Shown here in pieces: positions 17,433 to 25,999 of a stretch of DNA of 64,000 nucleotides; the stretch's first letter is position 1, and the number at the start of each line of letters is the position of its first letter. The DNA comes from Rhizobium sp. C4 (GTDB lineage Bacteria; Pseudomonadota; Alphaproteobacteria; Rhizobiales; Rhizobiaceae). The notes below the pieces were generated by a model, which was given only the letters and a program-made list of their open reading frames with translations, was not told where the DNA came from and searched no databases. Where the stretch lies: NCBI RefSeq assembly GCF_021026315.1, contig NZ_JAJNCX010000005.1, positions 268,555 through 332,554 on the forward strand. The letters are read 5' to 3'. The position numbers were made by a program, and so were the translations under genes.

Positions 17433-18220
17433 AGGTTGGTCAGCGGATAGGCCTTTACGTCGTAGAGGAGGTCGATGAAGGCACGCGCCGTATGGCTTGC
17501 GATCATCTGGCCCTTCTCGGCGGTGCCTGCTGCCGCATTGCCGACGACGCCGAACGGATTGAGGTCATGCGCGATCCATCCGACGGAATGGGGCGGGAGC
17601 GGCTGGAGATATTTCGTATTGTTCGCCATCCACTCTGCCTTGGAGCGGAAATCCTGTGCCTGATCCATTTTCACGAGATCTGGCCTGAAATGCAGCATCA
17701 AGGATGTCTCCACTTCGCCGCCATGAATGCCGAACCGCTGCTCATTCGGCGAGAGGACAAGGCCTTCGGGATGACCGAAGCGCGCCCATTGCGTGGCGAC
17801 AGCCATCATGCCGAAGCGGACGCGCATTTCGCGCGAAACGATGCTCATGATGTCGAGATTGCCGCCATGGGAGTTTACCATGACGAGCTTTCGAATACCG
17901 GCTTCAGCAACCTTCTGTCCGATCGCGGTCCATGCCTCGATCAGAAGCCCTGCGGGAAGTGAGAGTGTGCCAGGACCGTAGATATGTTCGTTGGCCTTGC
18001 CGATTTCCTGTGTCGGAAGGACGAGAACCGCGAGGTCGTCCGGCAGGATGCTGCGCACTTCGCCGAGCATTCCATTGGCAATGGTGACATCTGTGGAGAT
18101 CGGAAGATGCGGCCCGTGCTGCTCGGTGGAGGCCAGTGGAAGGATGGCAATCGTCTCGTCCGGGTTCAGCGACCTGAACTCATACGCGGTCAGTTCGTGC
18201 CAGTAGAATGGTCGTGCCAT
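17417..18220 (-). CDS. Creatininase-family amidohydrolase
   Basis: A 267-residue binuclear metal amidohydrolase. The family motifs are present: LASTEQHGPHLPISTD with Glu33, His35 and Asp44, NSHGGN at 116-121, and IHGGEVETS at 165-173. The family includes creatininase, mandelamide amidase and the formamidopyrimidine (FAPy) deformylase ArfB, all of which open or hydrolyse cyclic or linear amides. Its position beside the LysR gene and the deaminase/Rid operon suggests it acts in the same N-heterocycle pathway. It has its own upstream region. Confidence 0.87.
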   Translation of the reverse strand: MARPFYWHELTAYEFRSLNPDETIAILPLASTEQHGPHLPISTDVTIANGMLGEVRSILPDDLAVLVLPTQEIGKANEHIYGPGTLSLPAGLLIEAWTAIGQKVAEAGIRKLVMVNSHGGNLDIMSIVSREMRVRFGMMAVATQWARFGHPEGLVLSPNEQRFGIHGGEVETSLMLHFRPDLVKMDQAQDFRSKAEWMANNTKYLQPLPPHSVGWIAHDLNPFGVVGNAAAGTAEKGQMIASHTARAFIDLLYDVKAYPLTNLYSPE

Positions 18221-18778
18221 GGAGTTTCCTTCCCGCGCTGTTCAGCCGAATTCCAAAAATGCAATGGCTGAGTTGCTCGCTGCCGATCCAACCAGATGGC
18301 GACCCGCCGTCCGTTCGAGATCCGGCGAGCCCATGCGAAGCTCATGCCTTGGATTTTGTATAGGGCCGCAGCTCGTCACCGGAAAAGCATCAATTTGCGC
18401 CAATAGCGCTGCCTTTTTGAGAGCTATTCCTATTGGGCCGGCAACCGTCCAACCTGGCGCCACTGATTTGGTGTTGTCGTTGCAAACGTGTCGAAATGCG
18501 CGGAGACCCCACCCGTCTTGCCGGGATGAAGGCGCAGACTGTTAAAAAGCGAAATTGCGGAATCTATCGCGCAAGCCGAAGTGCAAGGTGCCGATCCATT
18601 CGGATCAGGGCTCGCCGTTCCCCGGCGCGGACGATTCTCTGAAATGCCCCAAAACCTCAAACGCACGCGCTTCGAAACAGAAATGCGGTCGCCCGTTGCG
18701 TTCGAGATGCTGCAGAAAATCCAACCCGAGACTATCCACGAAACTCGGGGGCATTGAAGGGAGGGCAATGCAAGGCTG
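18221..18778. other. Intergenic region, no gene recognised
   Basis: This 558-bp stretch between the creatininase start and the Crp/Fnr stop contains several open frames on both strands, none with a family resemblance or convincing ribosome site. A 35-residue frame on the plus strand near 18644-18757 (MPQNLKRTRFETEMRSPVAF) looks composition-wise protein-like, but I cannot assign it. Confidence 0.4.
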
Positions 18779-19534
18779 TCAAACGGGCTCGACCGCACGA
18801 GGCCTCTGAACCTCTTCCATCGTTGCACCGTCAGACCAGTTTTGGATCAAACGTTGATATTCAACCTCAGCCGGGCCGTAGCTGCCCATGGTCAAATTGA
18901 TAAGTCCATCTCGATCCAGGACGCAGATTTCACGACGTTCGATCTTGATCAGGCGTTGTTCCTCAAGGCGCTTGAGCGCGACGGTAACACCAGCGCGGCG
19001 CACGCCCAATATGATTGCGATGAACTCATGCGTGACACGAAAGCGATGATCGTCAATGCGATCATCGACCATCAGGATCCATCGCGCCAAACGCTGCTCC
19101 AGCTTCATCTCCGCGTTTGCCCAAGCAGTGTAAGTCGTCTGAATTCCCAGCGCTCGGGCGTAATGTGCCATCAAGCTTTTCAGGGATGCGCTCTGGCGCA
19201 TGGCGTCTTGCAGATTGTCTGCCGAAATACGCATCGCGTATCCCTCGATCGCCGTGATGCAGTCGAATGCACTTCTGCTATCACCTTGCACGAGGGATGT
19301 TCCAGACATGCCGTCGCGGCCGAACAGGCCGACATCAATCGACGAGCCTGCTTCTTTCCCAGCGACAACAGAACCCAGGGCAGTCTCCGGAAAGTAAACA
19401 AATTCAATCTGCTCTTGGGCAGTCTCCAGCGCCTGCCGATACTGCAGTCTCACGCTTTCCAGATGCGGCAAGACCAGCGCGAGATCGGCAGCCGATAGGG
19501 CGCGTAGCAATCGGTTTTGAAACGGGTGTGCCAT
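18779..19534 (-). CDS. Crp/Fnr-family transcriptional regulator
   Basis: A 251-residue Crp/Fnr regulator starting at MAHPFQNRLLRALSAADLAL. The N-terminal cyclic-nucleotide-binding-like barrel includes EFVYFPETALGSVV-type strands, and the C-terminal winged helix carries TARRAGV-like HTH residues (FIAIILGVRRAGVTVALKRLEEQRLI). There are no N-terminal cysteines for a 4Fe-4S cluster, so it is not an oxygen-sensing Fnr. Such small Crp-like proteins in rhizobia are usually orphan stress or cell-surface regulators. A start 39 nt upstream is possible. No target is evident beside it. Confidence 0.88.
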   Translation of the reverse strand: MAHPFQNRLLRALSAADLALVLPHLESVRLQYRQALETAQEQIEFVYFPETALGSVVAGKEAGSSIDVGLFGRDGMSGTSLVQGDSRSAFDCITAIEGYAMRISADNLQDAMRQSASLKSLMAHYARALGIQTTYTAWANAEMKLEQRLARWILMVDDRIDDHRFRVTHEFIAIILGVRRAGVTVALKRLEEQRLIKIERREICVLDRDGLINLTMGSYGPAEVEYQRLIQNWSDGATMEEVQRPRAVEPV

Positions 19535-19641
19535 CTGAACGGTTATCAAGCTCTCTACTTGGGGCGAAAGCACGACAGCCTTCCAAGCGAGAAAGTCGCC
19601 TTTGTGGCTATATGCAAAATAACGCTACGTTTCATTTGTGA

Positions 19642-20510
19642 TTTAGGCAAATCAAATCGCACGTATTGATCAATTTTTCTAGAATTGTTTTGTCATTTTA
19701 TCCGTTTGCGCAATAATATATGTCTCATATTTGCGACTTAAAACCAATTTTTCTACTTATGAAATACATTTTTATCGGTTGCTCGTTGGGTAATTTTGCA
19801 AAGAAGTCGCGGCGAGCGGACGAGGTATGCGTTGATAGAAACAGAAGCGCAGATGGAGCCGGTTGGAAAATCCCCTCTCGCTTGGACCTGTATTGCGCTC
19901 ACCGAGGAAGTCGGCACCAAAATCATCTCAAAGCCCTAATACTCTTTTAAGTTGTTCATGTCGGGTCGTTGCATGTCATGAACGCTCATCCGTGCGGACG
20001 GCGCTCGCACAAACCCAAAAAGCACTCGGCATCATTCGCTCCATGCAGGTTGGGCGAGGCCGCCTGATGGGGCTCCTATAATGCACATACATTTCAAATC
20101 CAATACATAATAATAGGTATTTTATTGTAAAAAATTATCTTTGAAATGTACTATATCGTACAACTTAAACCATTATGTACGTTATAGTACAAATAGTAGA
20201 TTTAATTATGCAAAATATAGCTATAATTTATGATATTGCACCGACAATACGGCGATATTACGTTTCTTTTAGGAGCTGTTAAGACAGTTATATTACGTTC
20301 GAATTCTCTGCGGCGCGCCATAAGACGCTCCGAAATCTGAAGCCGTTGAACTTTCGCAGCGGTTTGTCAGGGACGGAGAGAATTTTCCGGCCGCAACTTT
20401 GACGGGGGATGAAACTGAATATGGGGGAGATGAATCGTATAAAGCCGCAAAAATCTCAGTCTAACGTATGACAAGATCAAAGCACTGAAACGAAACCAAT
20501 CACACATGCA
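19642..20510. other. Long AT-rich intergenic region
   Basis: About 870 bp without a convincing gene. Its core (20080-20300) is far richer in A and T than anything else in the window and contains runs of TA-rich sequence and two TGTAC dyads. It could be a recently acquired or regulatory segment in front of the cache protein and chemoreceptor genes. Confidence 0.6.
20147..20191. promoter_or_regulatory. Two TGTAC-N6-GTACA dyads (candidate operators)
   Basis: TGTAC-TATATC-GTACA at 20147-20162 and TGTAC-GTTATA-GTACA at 20176-20191. The second is the reverse complement of the first with a single mismatch, and their centres are 29 bp apart, close to three helical turns. This is the form of a paired operator for a dimeric regulator. 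The nearest downstream gene is the cache-like protein at 20532. Confidence 0.6.
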
Positions 20511-20531
20511 ATGGTTACTGGAGGAATATTC

Positions 20532-21011
20532 ATGAATACATCGCTCAAGATCATCTACGCAGCCGCTATACTTCTTCCCGTCGCTGCCGGCGCCCATGCT
20601 GCCGACTATTCGGCAGAAGCGGCGGCAACCAAGGCGTATTATGAGAAAGCGGCGCCCGTTTTCAAACAGCTGGGGCCGGAAGCTGCTATCAAGGAATTCA
20701 ACACCCCGAAGAAGTGGTACGAGGACAAGTATGGCCTCCATGTGACAGTGACGCTCAAGGACAGCACGCTGGTCGCTGACAGCGGATTTCCGGAACTGGT
20801 CGGGATGAAGTGGAACGAAGTGTCTGATCTGGACGGCAATGCCCTTGGGCCGTTCGTGGCCAAGGCCGTGGAGAAGTCCCCGAATGGCGCGGTTGTTCAG
20901 CTTCGCTTCGCTGTTCCCAACAGCTCGCATGCCGGTCACGCCGAAGGATATTGCGCGCAGATCGATGCAGAACACCTCCTTTGCGGCTGGACCGAGGTTG
21001 AAGAACGCTAA
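20532..21011 (+). CDS. Small periplasmic cache-like protein
   Basis: A 159-residue exported protein. A Sec signal (MNTSLKIIYAAAILLPVAAGAHA) is followed by a single-cache-like sensor fold: a long helix (AKAYYEKAAPVFKQLGPEAAIKEF), then the strand pattern KYGLHVTVTLKDSTLVADSGFPELVGMK, DLDGNALGPFVAKAVEK. No membrane anchor or signalling domain follows. ATG 20532 has GGAGGA eight bases upstream. Such soluble cache proteins are occasionally found beside chemoreceptors, and here a methyl-accepting protein gene begins 133 bp downstream on the same strand. A role as a ligand-binding partner of that receptor is inference. Confidence 0.7.
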   Translation: MNTSLKIIYAAAILLPVAAGAHAADYSAEAAATKAYYEKAAPVFKQLGPEAAIKEFNTPKKWYEDKYGLHVTVTLKDSTLVADSGFPELVGMKWNEVSDLDGNALGPFVAKAVEKSPNGAVVQLRFAVPNSSHAGHAEGYCAQIDAEHLLCGWTEVEER

Positions 21012-21144
21012 CCGATAGCGATCACGACGGCACAACACCCCTGCCTTGCCCGGCGAAACGAGCGCTAGCAAGTTGGGGGTGCCTGAGGTCTCTTGATTTC
21101 GACGTAGTCACTGCCCCTGCAAACGCAAAACACACGAGCTGATC

Positions 21145-23055
21145 ATGAACAAAACCACGCCCTCTTCCGCTTCAAGAAAGCAGACGCGCCGCAGCTTCTG
21201 GCACGGCATCGCGTTCAAGATCGGCCTTGGTCCGGCGATCGGCGTCGTGATGCTGCTCATCCTGCTGGGCGTGACGGTCAGCGCGGTGCAGGTTGGGCTT
21301 TCAGCTGTGAAGGTGCAGGACCAGGCAATGGAGGCCACCGCCCGGGGGCAGGAAGCCTCAACGGCCATGCTGTCCCTGCAGTCAGATCTCTTCAAGCTGA
21401 CCACATGGTTGTTCATGAAGGGCAATCCGGAGGACGCGGCTGCGATCAAGGCTGATATCTCGGCGGAGCTCGACAGGCTGAAGGCCTTGTCCGCCAATGA
21501 CAAGACGCTTCTTTCCGATCAGCAGGTCGAATTCCTTCAGACCAAGACCGCCAGTGCACTTGTGCTCCTTGAGCGCAATGTGGCGCTGGGATTCCAGAAC
21601 TCAGGCCAGCTCGCCAAGGAAATCACCAATATCCGCAATGGTATTCTGGAGCAGCTGAAACAACGCATCGCCAACGCTCGAGATGCCCACGACACGTTGG
21701 TGGGAGGGTTCGCAAAGGCCCGTTTGGCCTTTCTGATCGCCGGCGCGGTTCAGGTCGTGGTCCTGCTCATCCTGGCGGTCCTTGTCGGGCGTTCGCTGAC
21801 CAACGGCATCCGTCGCCTCACGGAGACGATGACCAGTCTGGCCCGCGGCACGGATGAAGATCTTCGCCAGTCCATTCCCGGCGTAACCCGTCTTGACGAA
21901 CTCGGCGAAATGGCAAAGGCGGTCCTCGTTTTCAAGGACTCGGCCATCGAAAATGCGCGTCTCGAGCGCGAGGCGGCCGACCGCCGCTCGGAGGCCGAGG
22001 GCGATAGAAACCGCAATGAACTGGCTCAGCGCCAGGCAATCGAACAGGAGCGATCAGTCGTCGCAGCGACGGTCGGTACGGCATTGTCGAAGCTTGCCGC
22101 TAAGGATCTGACCTATCGTATGCCCGGCGACATTCCGGAGGCCTATTTCAAGCTGCAGGCTGACTTCAACGCGGCCATCTCGGAACTTGAAGGCGCAATG
22201 CGCAGTGTGGCCGGCAGCAGCAATGTCATCCAGTCAGGCACTTTGGAGATCTCAACTGCCTCGAATGATCTTTCGAAACGGACAGAGCAGCAGGCGGCGA
22301 ATCTCGAAGAAACCGCAGCCGCGCTGGACCAGATTACTGCGACAGTCAGAAAATCTGCCGAAGGCGCGATGCATGCCCGCACGATTGTCGCCTCGGCCGA
22401 TGTCGACGCCAAGCAGAGCGCTGTTGTGGTTCGCCAGGCTGTCGAGGCCATGGCTGGGATCTCCAAGTCGGCCGAGAAAATCAGCAATATCGTGGGCATG
22501 ATCGATGAGATCGCCTTCCAAACCAACCTGCTTGCACTGAATGCCGGGATCGAAGCGGCGCGGGCGGGCGATGCAGGGCGAGGCTTTGCAGTTGTCGCGT
22601 CTGAAGTGCGCGCACTTGCCCAACGTTCGGCTGAGGCCGCACAAGACATCAAGAGCCTGATTTCCACATCGACGACGCAGGTTGATCAGGGCTTCAAACT
22701 GGTCAGCGAGACAGGCAGCTCGCTCGAGCGCATCATGGCGCAGGTGACCGAGATCAATGATGTCATGACCGGAATTGCCAGCGGCGCGAAGGAGCAGGCA
22801 ATCGGGCTCCAGGAAATCAATTCCGCCATCAACCAGCTCGACCAATTGACGCAGCAAAATGCGGCCATGGTGGAGGAGTCGACGGCAGCAGGGCATGCCC
22901 TGTCTCAGGAGACAGCGGATCTGGCAGACCTGATCGGTCAGTTCCAGGTGGGGCCAGCAGGTCATTCTGGCTCGACGAACGCGACATCGCGGAGTGCAGC
23001 CCCCTATGCCGGGGAGCAGACGTCCAGGCGTATGGCAGCCGGCGGAAGGCGTTGA
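21145..23055 (+). CDS. Methyl-accepting chemotaxis protein
   Basis: A 636-residue inner-membrane chemoreceptor. It has a cytoplasmic N-terminal tail, membrane segment 1 at about residues 25-50, a periplasmic four-helix domain (50-190), membrane segment 2 at about 193-215, a HAMP domain, a second HAMP-like region around 300-350, and a signalling hairpin with the conserved tip [21 protein letters not shown]. The C-terminus ends without a CheR-binding pentapeptide. The signalling class looks like that of the rhizobial receptors without a long insertion. It follows the small cache-like protein gene, possibly in one unit. Confidence 0.93.
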   Translation: MNKTTPSSASRKQTRRSFWHGIAFKIGLGPAIGVVMLLILLGVTVSAVQVGLSAVKVQDQAMEATARGQEASTAMLSLQSDLFKLTTWLFMKGNPEDAAAIKADISAELDRLKALSANDKTLLSDQQVEFLQTKTASALVLLERNVALGFQNSGQLAKEITNIRNGILEQLKQRIANARDAHDTLVGGFAKARLAFLIAGAVQVVVLLILAVLVGRSLTNGIRRLTETMTSLARGTDEDLRQSIPGVTRLDELGEMAKAVLVFKDSAIENARLEREAADRRSEAEGDRNRNELAQRQAIEQERSVVAATVGTALSKLAAKDLTYRMPGDIPEAYFKLQADFNAAISELEGAMRSVAGSSNVIQSGTLEISTASNDLSKRTEQQAANLEETAAALDQITATVRKSAEGAMHARTIVASADVDAKQSAVVVRQAVEAMAGISKSAEKISNIVGMIDEIAFQTNLLALNAGIEAARAGDAGRGFAVVASEVRALAQRSAEAAQDIKSLISTSTTQVDQGFKLVSETGSSLERIMAQVTEINDVMTGIASGAKEQAIGLQEINSAINQLDQLTQQNAAMVEESTAAGHALSQETADLADLIGQFQVGPAGHSGSTNATSRSAAPYAGEQTSRRMAAGGRR

Positions 23056-23270
23056 CGTGGCTGACGGTCCTGACGATGTGCGACGCCACCCGCAACTGCC
23101 TTTGTCTGAAAACCTGAATTGAGGATCGTTCGGCGACGTCCTGGTTCGGGCAGAAGACGACGCTGTCCGGCACGTCACCTCTAAGGCGATAAGCCGCCGT
23201 TCCACGCCTGGAGCTGATGCTGTCGCGTGTGGTCACAAGAGGAAGTGCGCCGGCTCTTGCCGGCGTACCT

Positions 23271-24287
23271 TCAATATTTCTTCTTTCGGGCGATCTTGTT
23301 GCCGCGCGGTCCGCCGACAACCGGGGTTCTGTCGCGATTTTCCGAAACCAGGCTGCGCCAGCGTTCGACGCGCTCGGCCGCCAGAGTACCGTTCTTGACA
23401 GCGGCCTGGACGGCGCAGCCCGGTTCATGCACATGGGTGCAATCACGAAATTTGCAAAGCGGGGCCAGTTCGGTGATGTCGGCAAAAAGCATGTCGATCC
23501 CGTCGGTGACATCGCTCACATAGAGTGTTCTAATGCCTGGCGTATCGATCACCCAACCGCCGCCGGGGATAGAATGCAGCGATCGCGCGGTGGTGGTGTG
23601 ACGGCCCTGTGCGTCATATTCGCGAATGGTCCCGGTTTTCTGCTGTGAATGAGATGCCGTCAGCGTGTTGACGAGCGTCGACTTTCCAACCCCGGAGGAC
23701 CCCACCAGGGCGATCGTCTGGCCAATGCCGCACCAGGCACTCAGAAGAGAGCGTGCGTCGTCGGAGCGTCCGTTCAGTGCAATGACGGGCACGTCACGCT
23801 GCAGGGCTTCAGCCTGGCTCTGCAGCAGGCCAACGTCCTCTGCGGTGTCCGCCTTCGTCAAGACGATCACCGGATTGCTTCCTGCCTGGTTCGCCATGAT
23901 CAGGTAACGTTCCAGCCGCTCGATATTGAAATCGGCGTTGCACGAGGTCACGACGAGCAGCGTATCGATGTTGGCGGCAACAAGTTGCTGCTCGCGTCCC
24001 ACCTCGGGGCGTCTCTGAAACACGGACTTTCTGTCGAGCCGGCGGACGAGCATGTCGGAAAAGGGATCGGCAAGCACCCAATCGCCCACCGCGAATTCAG
24101 CGGTGTTCGCCCCAGCTGGAAGCTCCAGCCTGACTGGCCCTTGAACCCCGATCGCCTCGATACGGGCGCGATGCACCGATGCGATGCGTCTGGGCAGGAG
24201 ATCGGCTTCGGCCGGATTGACCTGATCGGAGAAGAAGTCGGACCAGCCCAGCAATTCCAAGGGTGTGGGAAGAGGCGTGTTCGTCAC
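23271..24287 (-). CDS. rsgA: Ribosome small-subunit-dependent GTPase RsgA
   Basis: A 338-residue circularly permuted GTPase that checks late 30S subunit assembly. The N-terminal OB fold (residues about 40-110) is followed by G motifs in the permuted order: TKAD (G4), then GSSGVGKSTLVN (G1), then DTPG (G3). The C-terminal zinc knuckle is C-x4-C-x-H-x4-C in LCKFRDCTHVHEPGCAV. The start is GTG 24287. A basic tail (GNKIARKKKY) ends the protein, as in many RsgA. Housekeeping-type genes with a divergent copy are common on rhizobial accessory replicons, so this may be a second paralogue; that cannot be decided here. Confidence 0.92.
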   Translation of the reverse strand: MTNTPLPTPLELLGWSDFFSDQVNPAEADLLPRRIASVHRARIEAIGVQGPVRLELPAGANTAEFAVGDWVLADPFSDMLVRRLDRKSVFQRRPEVGREQQLVAANIDTLLVVTSCNADFNIERLERYLIMANQAGSNPVIVLTKADTAEDVGLLQSQAEALQRDVPVIALNGRSDDARSLLSAWCGIGQTIALVGSSGVGKSTLVNTLTASHSQQKTGTIREYDAQGRHTTTARSLHSIPGGGWVIDTPGIRTLYVSDVTDGIDMLFADITELAPLCKFRDCTHVHEPGCAVQAAVKNGTLAAERVERWRSLVSENRDRTPVVGGPRGNKIARKKKY

Positions 24288-24333
24288 GTTTCCATTCGCA
24301 TTCTTCGACAGAGTTCACCTGTGATCGTCGCTG

Positions 24334-24372
24334 GCCTGCGGCGCAGAGCATTTCCGGTGAAAACCGGGTCAC
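24334..24372. repeat. Palindromic repeat of the GCATTTCCGG type (weak)
   Basis: The stretch starting AGAGCATTTCCGGTGAAAACC and ending CCTGAAATGC can fold on itself (GCATTTC with GAAATGC). It resembles a second class of short palindromic repeats found in Rhizobiales. Only one copy is seen in this window, so the call rests on resemblance alone. Confidence 0.4.
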
Positions 24373-24445
24373 CTGAAATGCACCATCACGTTGTTTTGAC
24401 GCAGGCCGGACGCAAAACCGCTGACGCAGTTTGGCGGGACGCGCT

Positions 24446-24699
24446 CTATTTGCCCTGACGGTCCCGCTTTGGCAAAGAATTTGCGTAAGCGGCAGCCTCG
24501 CCGGAGTATGGGAAGTCGTCGCCCAGTTGGTGACCGTCGTCGTAGACCTTGAAAGCGGGGCCGTCGACCTCGACGATCTTGTATCCATTGACGACTTCAA
24601 ATTTTGGTGTTTTCCAGCCCAAGATGCTCTCCAGTTCGGTTCGAATGCGTCGAATCTCTGAAGATGAAGCCCAACGGTCATATTCAGTATTCTGTCAGT
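24446..24699 (-). pseudogene. Small hypothetical frame without a start codon
   Basis: On the minus strand a frame reads RWASSSEIRRIRTELESIL, then GWKTPKFEVVNGYKIVEVDG, and continues to a stop at 24446 (KRDRQGK). The sequence is protein-like, with an alternating acidic/hydrophobic pattern, but the frame is closed by a stop a few codons upstream and contains no ATG or GTG in the upstream part. A TTG start (LGWKTPK) would give 58 residues. It is either the truncated end of a small gene or a short protein with a rare start. I do not recognise it. Confidence 0.35.
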
Positions 24700-24832
24700 C
24701 TAGCTGGTCTTTGCACAAAAGGCGAACCGGCAATCGAATGGCAGGTTGTCAATACGCGCGCCGACCGCTTGGGACATTCCGAAATCGCCTCATGACGTCC
24801 GCAGCGTCTCAGTCCGTTGCGGCGATGATAAC

Positions 24833-25102
24833 TCAAAGGCAGCCGGAGTTTGACCTTGATGGTCCGTGCCTGGACCCTCTTTGGGCCAGATGGTCGTCGC
24901 CGGCCCGAAGCTCCTTGTCGCCAAAACAGATGTCGCCCGAAATGACATAGCATCCTTCATCGTCATCATGCGCGTAGTTTTCTGCCTCAGCGCCGGGCGC
25001 AAGTTCGAGCAGAAATGTCCGGCGCCGGATGTCGGGCTTGGTGTGCAGAACCTTGATGCGCGCTCCCGGCGACAAGTCGATCCATATTCCCTCGTCTGCG
25101 CC
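24833..25102 (-). pseudogene. Cupin (ChrR-like) gene remnant
   Basis: The minus strand reads ADEGIWIDLSPGARIKVLH, KPDIRRRTFLLELAPGAEAE and CYVISGDICFGDKELRAGDDHL, which is a ChrR/anti-sigma-type cupin barrel with most of its strands. It lacks a proper start, and the 3' end falls into a stop (SNSGCL then stop) where the last strand should continue, so it is cut at both ends. The N-terminal side ends abruptly near 25103, where homology to a different gene on the other strand begins. Confidence 0.65.
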
Positions 25103-25104
25103 AC

Positions 25105-25300
25105 GCGGTCAGGGTCGCCCTTGACCCGGCAGCCGGTCTGACCGACGGCGATCACAAGGTGACCTTGCAGCCCGGCATGTCCATCAAGGCCGAGATCCTG
25201 ACGGGCAAGCGGAGCATCATGGACTTTCTTCTCGCCGCCGCTGGTCGAACATCTTCACGATGGTTTGCGACTTGGCTCTGGATCGGAACGAGTGATCAGA
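25105..25300 (+). pseudogene. HlyD-family secretion protein C-terminal fragment
   Basis: The plus strand encodes HKVTLQPGMSIKAEILTGKR and then SIMDFLLA, the hallmark end of HlyD-type membrane fusion proteins of type I secretion systems (consensus L-x-PGM-x-x-x-A-E-I-x-T-G-x-R). After FLLA a one-base frameshift is needed to continue with LVEHLHDGLRLGSGSE, the expected terminal helix. The rest of the gene is absent. The fragment begins exactly where the cupin remnant on the opposite strand ends. Confidence 0.6.
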
Positions 25301-25431
25301 CACCGTTCGAATGTGACCTCCCACGCTGCGGCCGTTGCTCAAGTGCAGCACAGGAGCAAGCGACCATCACAGGGTGGGGCGGAGACAGCCGACGAAGAAC
25401 AGCTTTGTGTCGAAGGCTTAGAAAGCTGCGT

Positions 25432-25540
25432 TCTAGAGCAATTCCAGCGAAAGTGGAAACCGGTTTCGCGTCCAGAATTGCGTGAAAACAAAGAGATAGA
25501 GCGCCTTCGCGTTTCCATGAAACGCGGAAACGCTTTAGGC
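25432..25540. repeat. Rhizobial intercistronic palindromic repeat, copy 2
   Basis: A longer copy of the repeat at 7011: TCTAGAGCAATTCCAGCG, ACCGGTTTCGCGTCCAGAAT and ACAAAGAGATAGAGCGCC, followed by a second hairpin GCGTTTCC/GGAAACGC that the other two copies lack. It lies among gene fragments, about 110 bp from the end of the RiPP-like operon. Confidence 0.8.
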
Positions 25541-25652
25541 AACACAAATGAGGCCAAGGGACGAAAACATACTCGGAACGATACGCAAGCAGACAAGGCG
25601 ATGCGGTTCTGAGGCAGGTCTTCCGTTCAAATGCTTCCAGGAGGAGAAAGCC

Positions 25653-25916
25653 TCAGCAGTTGCCGGCCTTGCTCGTGACGAGCGATGCGAGCATGATGCT
25701 CGAAATTTCGGTTTGCATGCCTTCCTTCAGGATGCCTGCCAGTTCCTGTGCGGCACTTGATAGATAATAGATCGTGTTATCGAGCTGCATGTCGTCAGCG
25801 ATCGCCTGAGCATAGATAATCATATTCAGGAGCGCGATCATCTCGCCGGAACGTTCATTTTCATCAGGGCTGGTCGCAGTTCGCATTGAAGGTGATCCAT
25901 ATTGTTGTACCTTCAT
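25653..25916 (-). CDS. Small protein of the TfuA/YcaO operon, ends KAGNC
   Basis: An 87-residue (ATG 25916) or 77-residue (ATG 25886, MRTATSPDENERSG) protein, last gene of the YcaO/TfuA operon and 83 nt after tfuA. The middle part is predicted helical and amphipathic (MIALLNMIIYAQAIADDMQL, NTIYYLSSAAQELAGILKEG), with a short polar end LVTSKAGNC. No export signal, no known domain. Neither start has a strong ribosome site. The terminal Gly-Asn-Cys is the sort of tail that can be modified in peptide natural products, but the helical body could equally be an accessory, immunity or carrier protein. I do not recognise the family. Confidence 0.6.
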   Translation of the reverse strand: MKVQQYGSPSMRTATSPDENERSGEMIALLNMIIYAQAIADDMQLDNTIYYLSSAAQELAGILKEGMQTEISSIMLASLVTSKAGNC

Positions 25917-25999
25917 ATTGTCAGAGGCCGGACCAATTTGCGCGTTGCAGAACCGTTGCACACGCAGGAGACGCCGTGGCGACCAACCACAAGGCTGCA

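Noticed and set aside
18430..18828. A 132-codon minus-strand frame upstream of the creatininase gene
   Set aside because: Ser/Arg/Pro-rich without domain pattern, and it overlaps the end of the Crp/Fnr gene region; no ribosome site.
25339..25612. Short frames over the repeat element at 25432-25540
   Set aside because: They are reading frames through a non-coding palindromic repeat that recurs elsewhere in the window.
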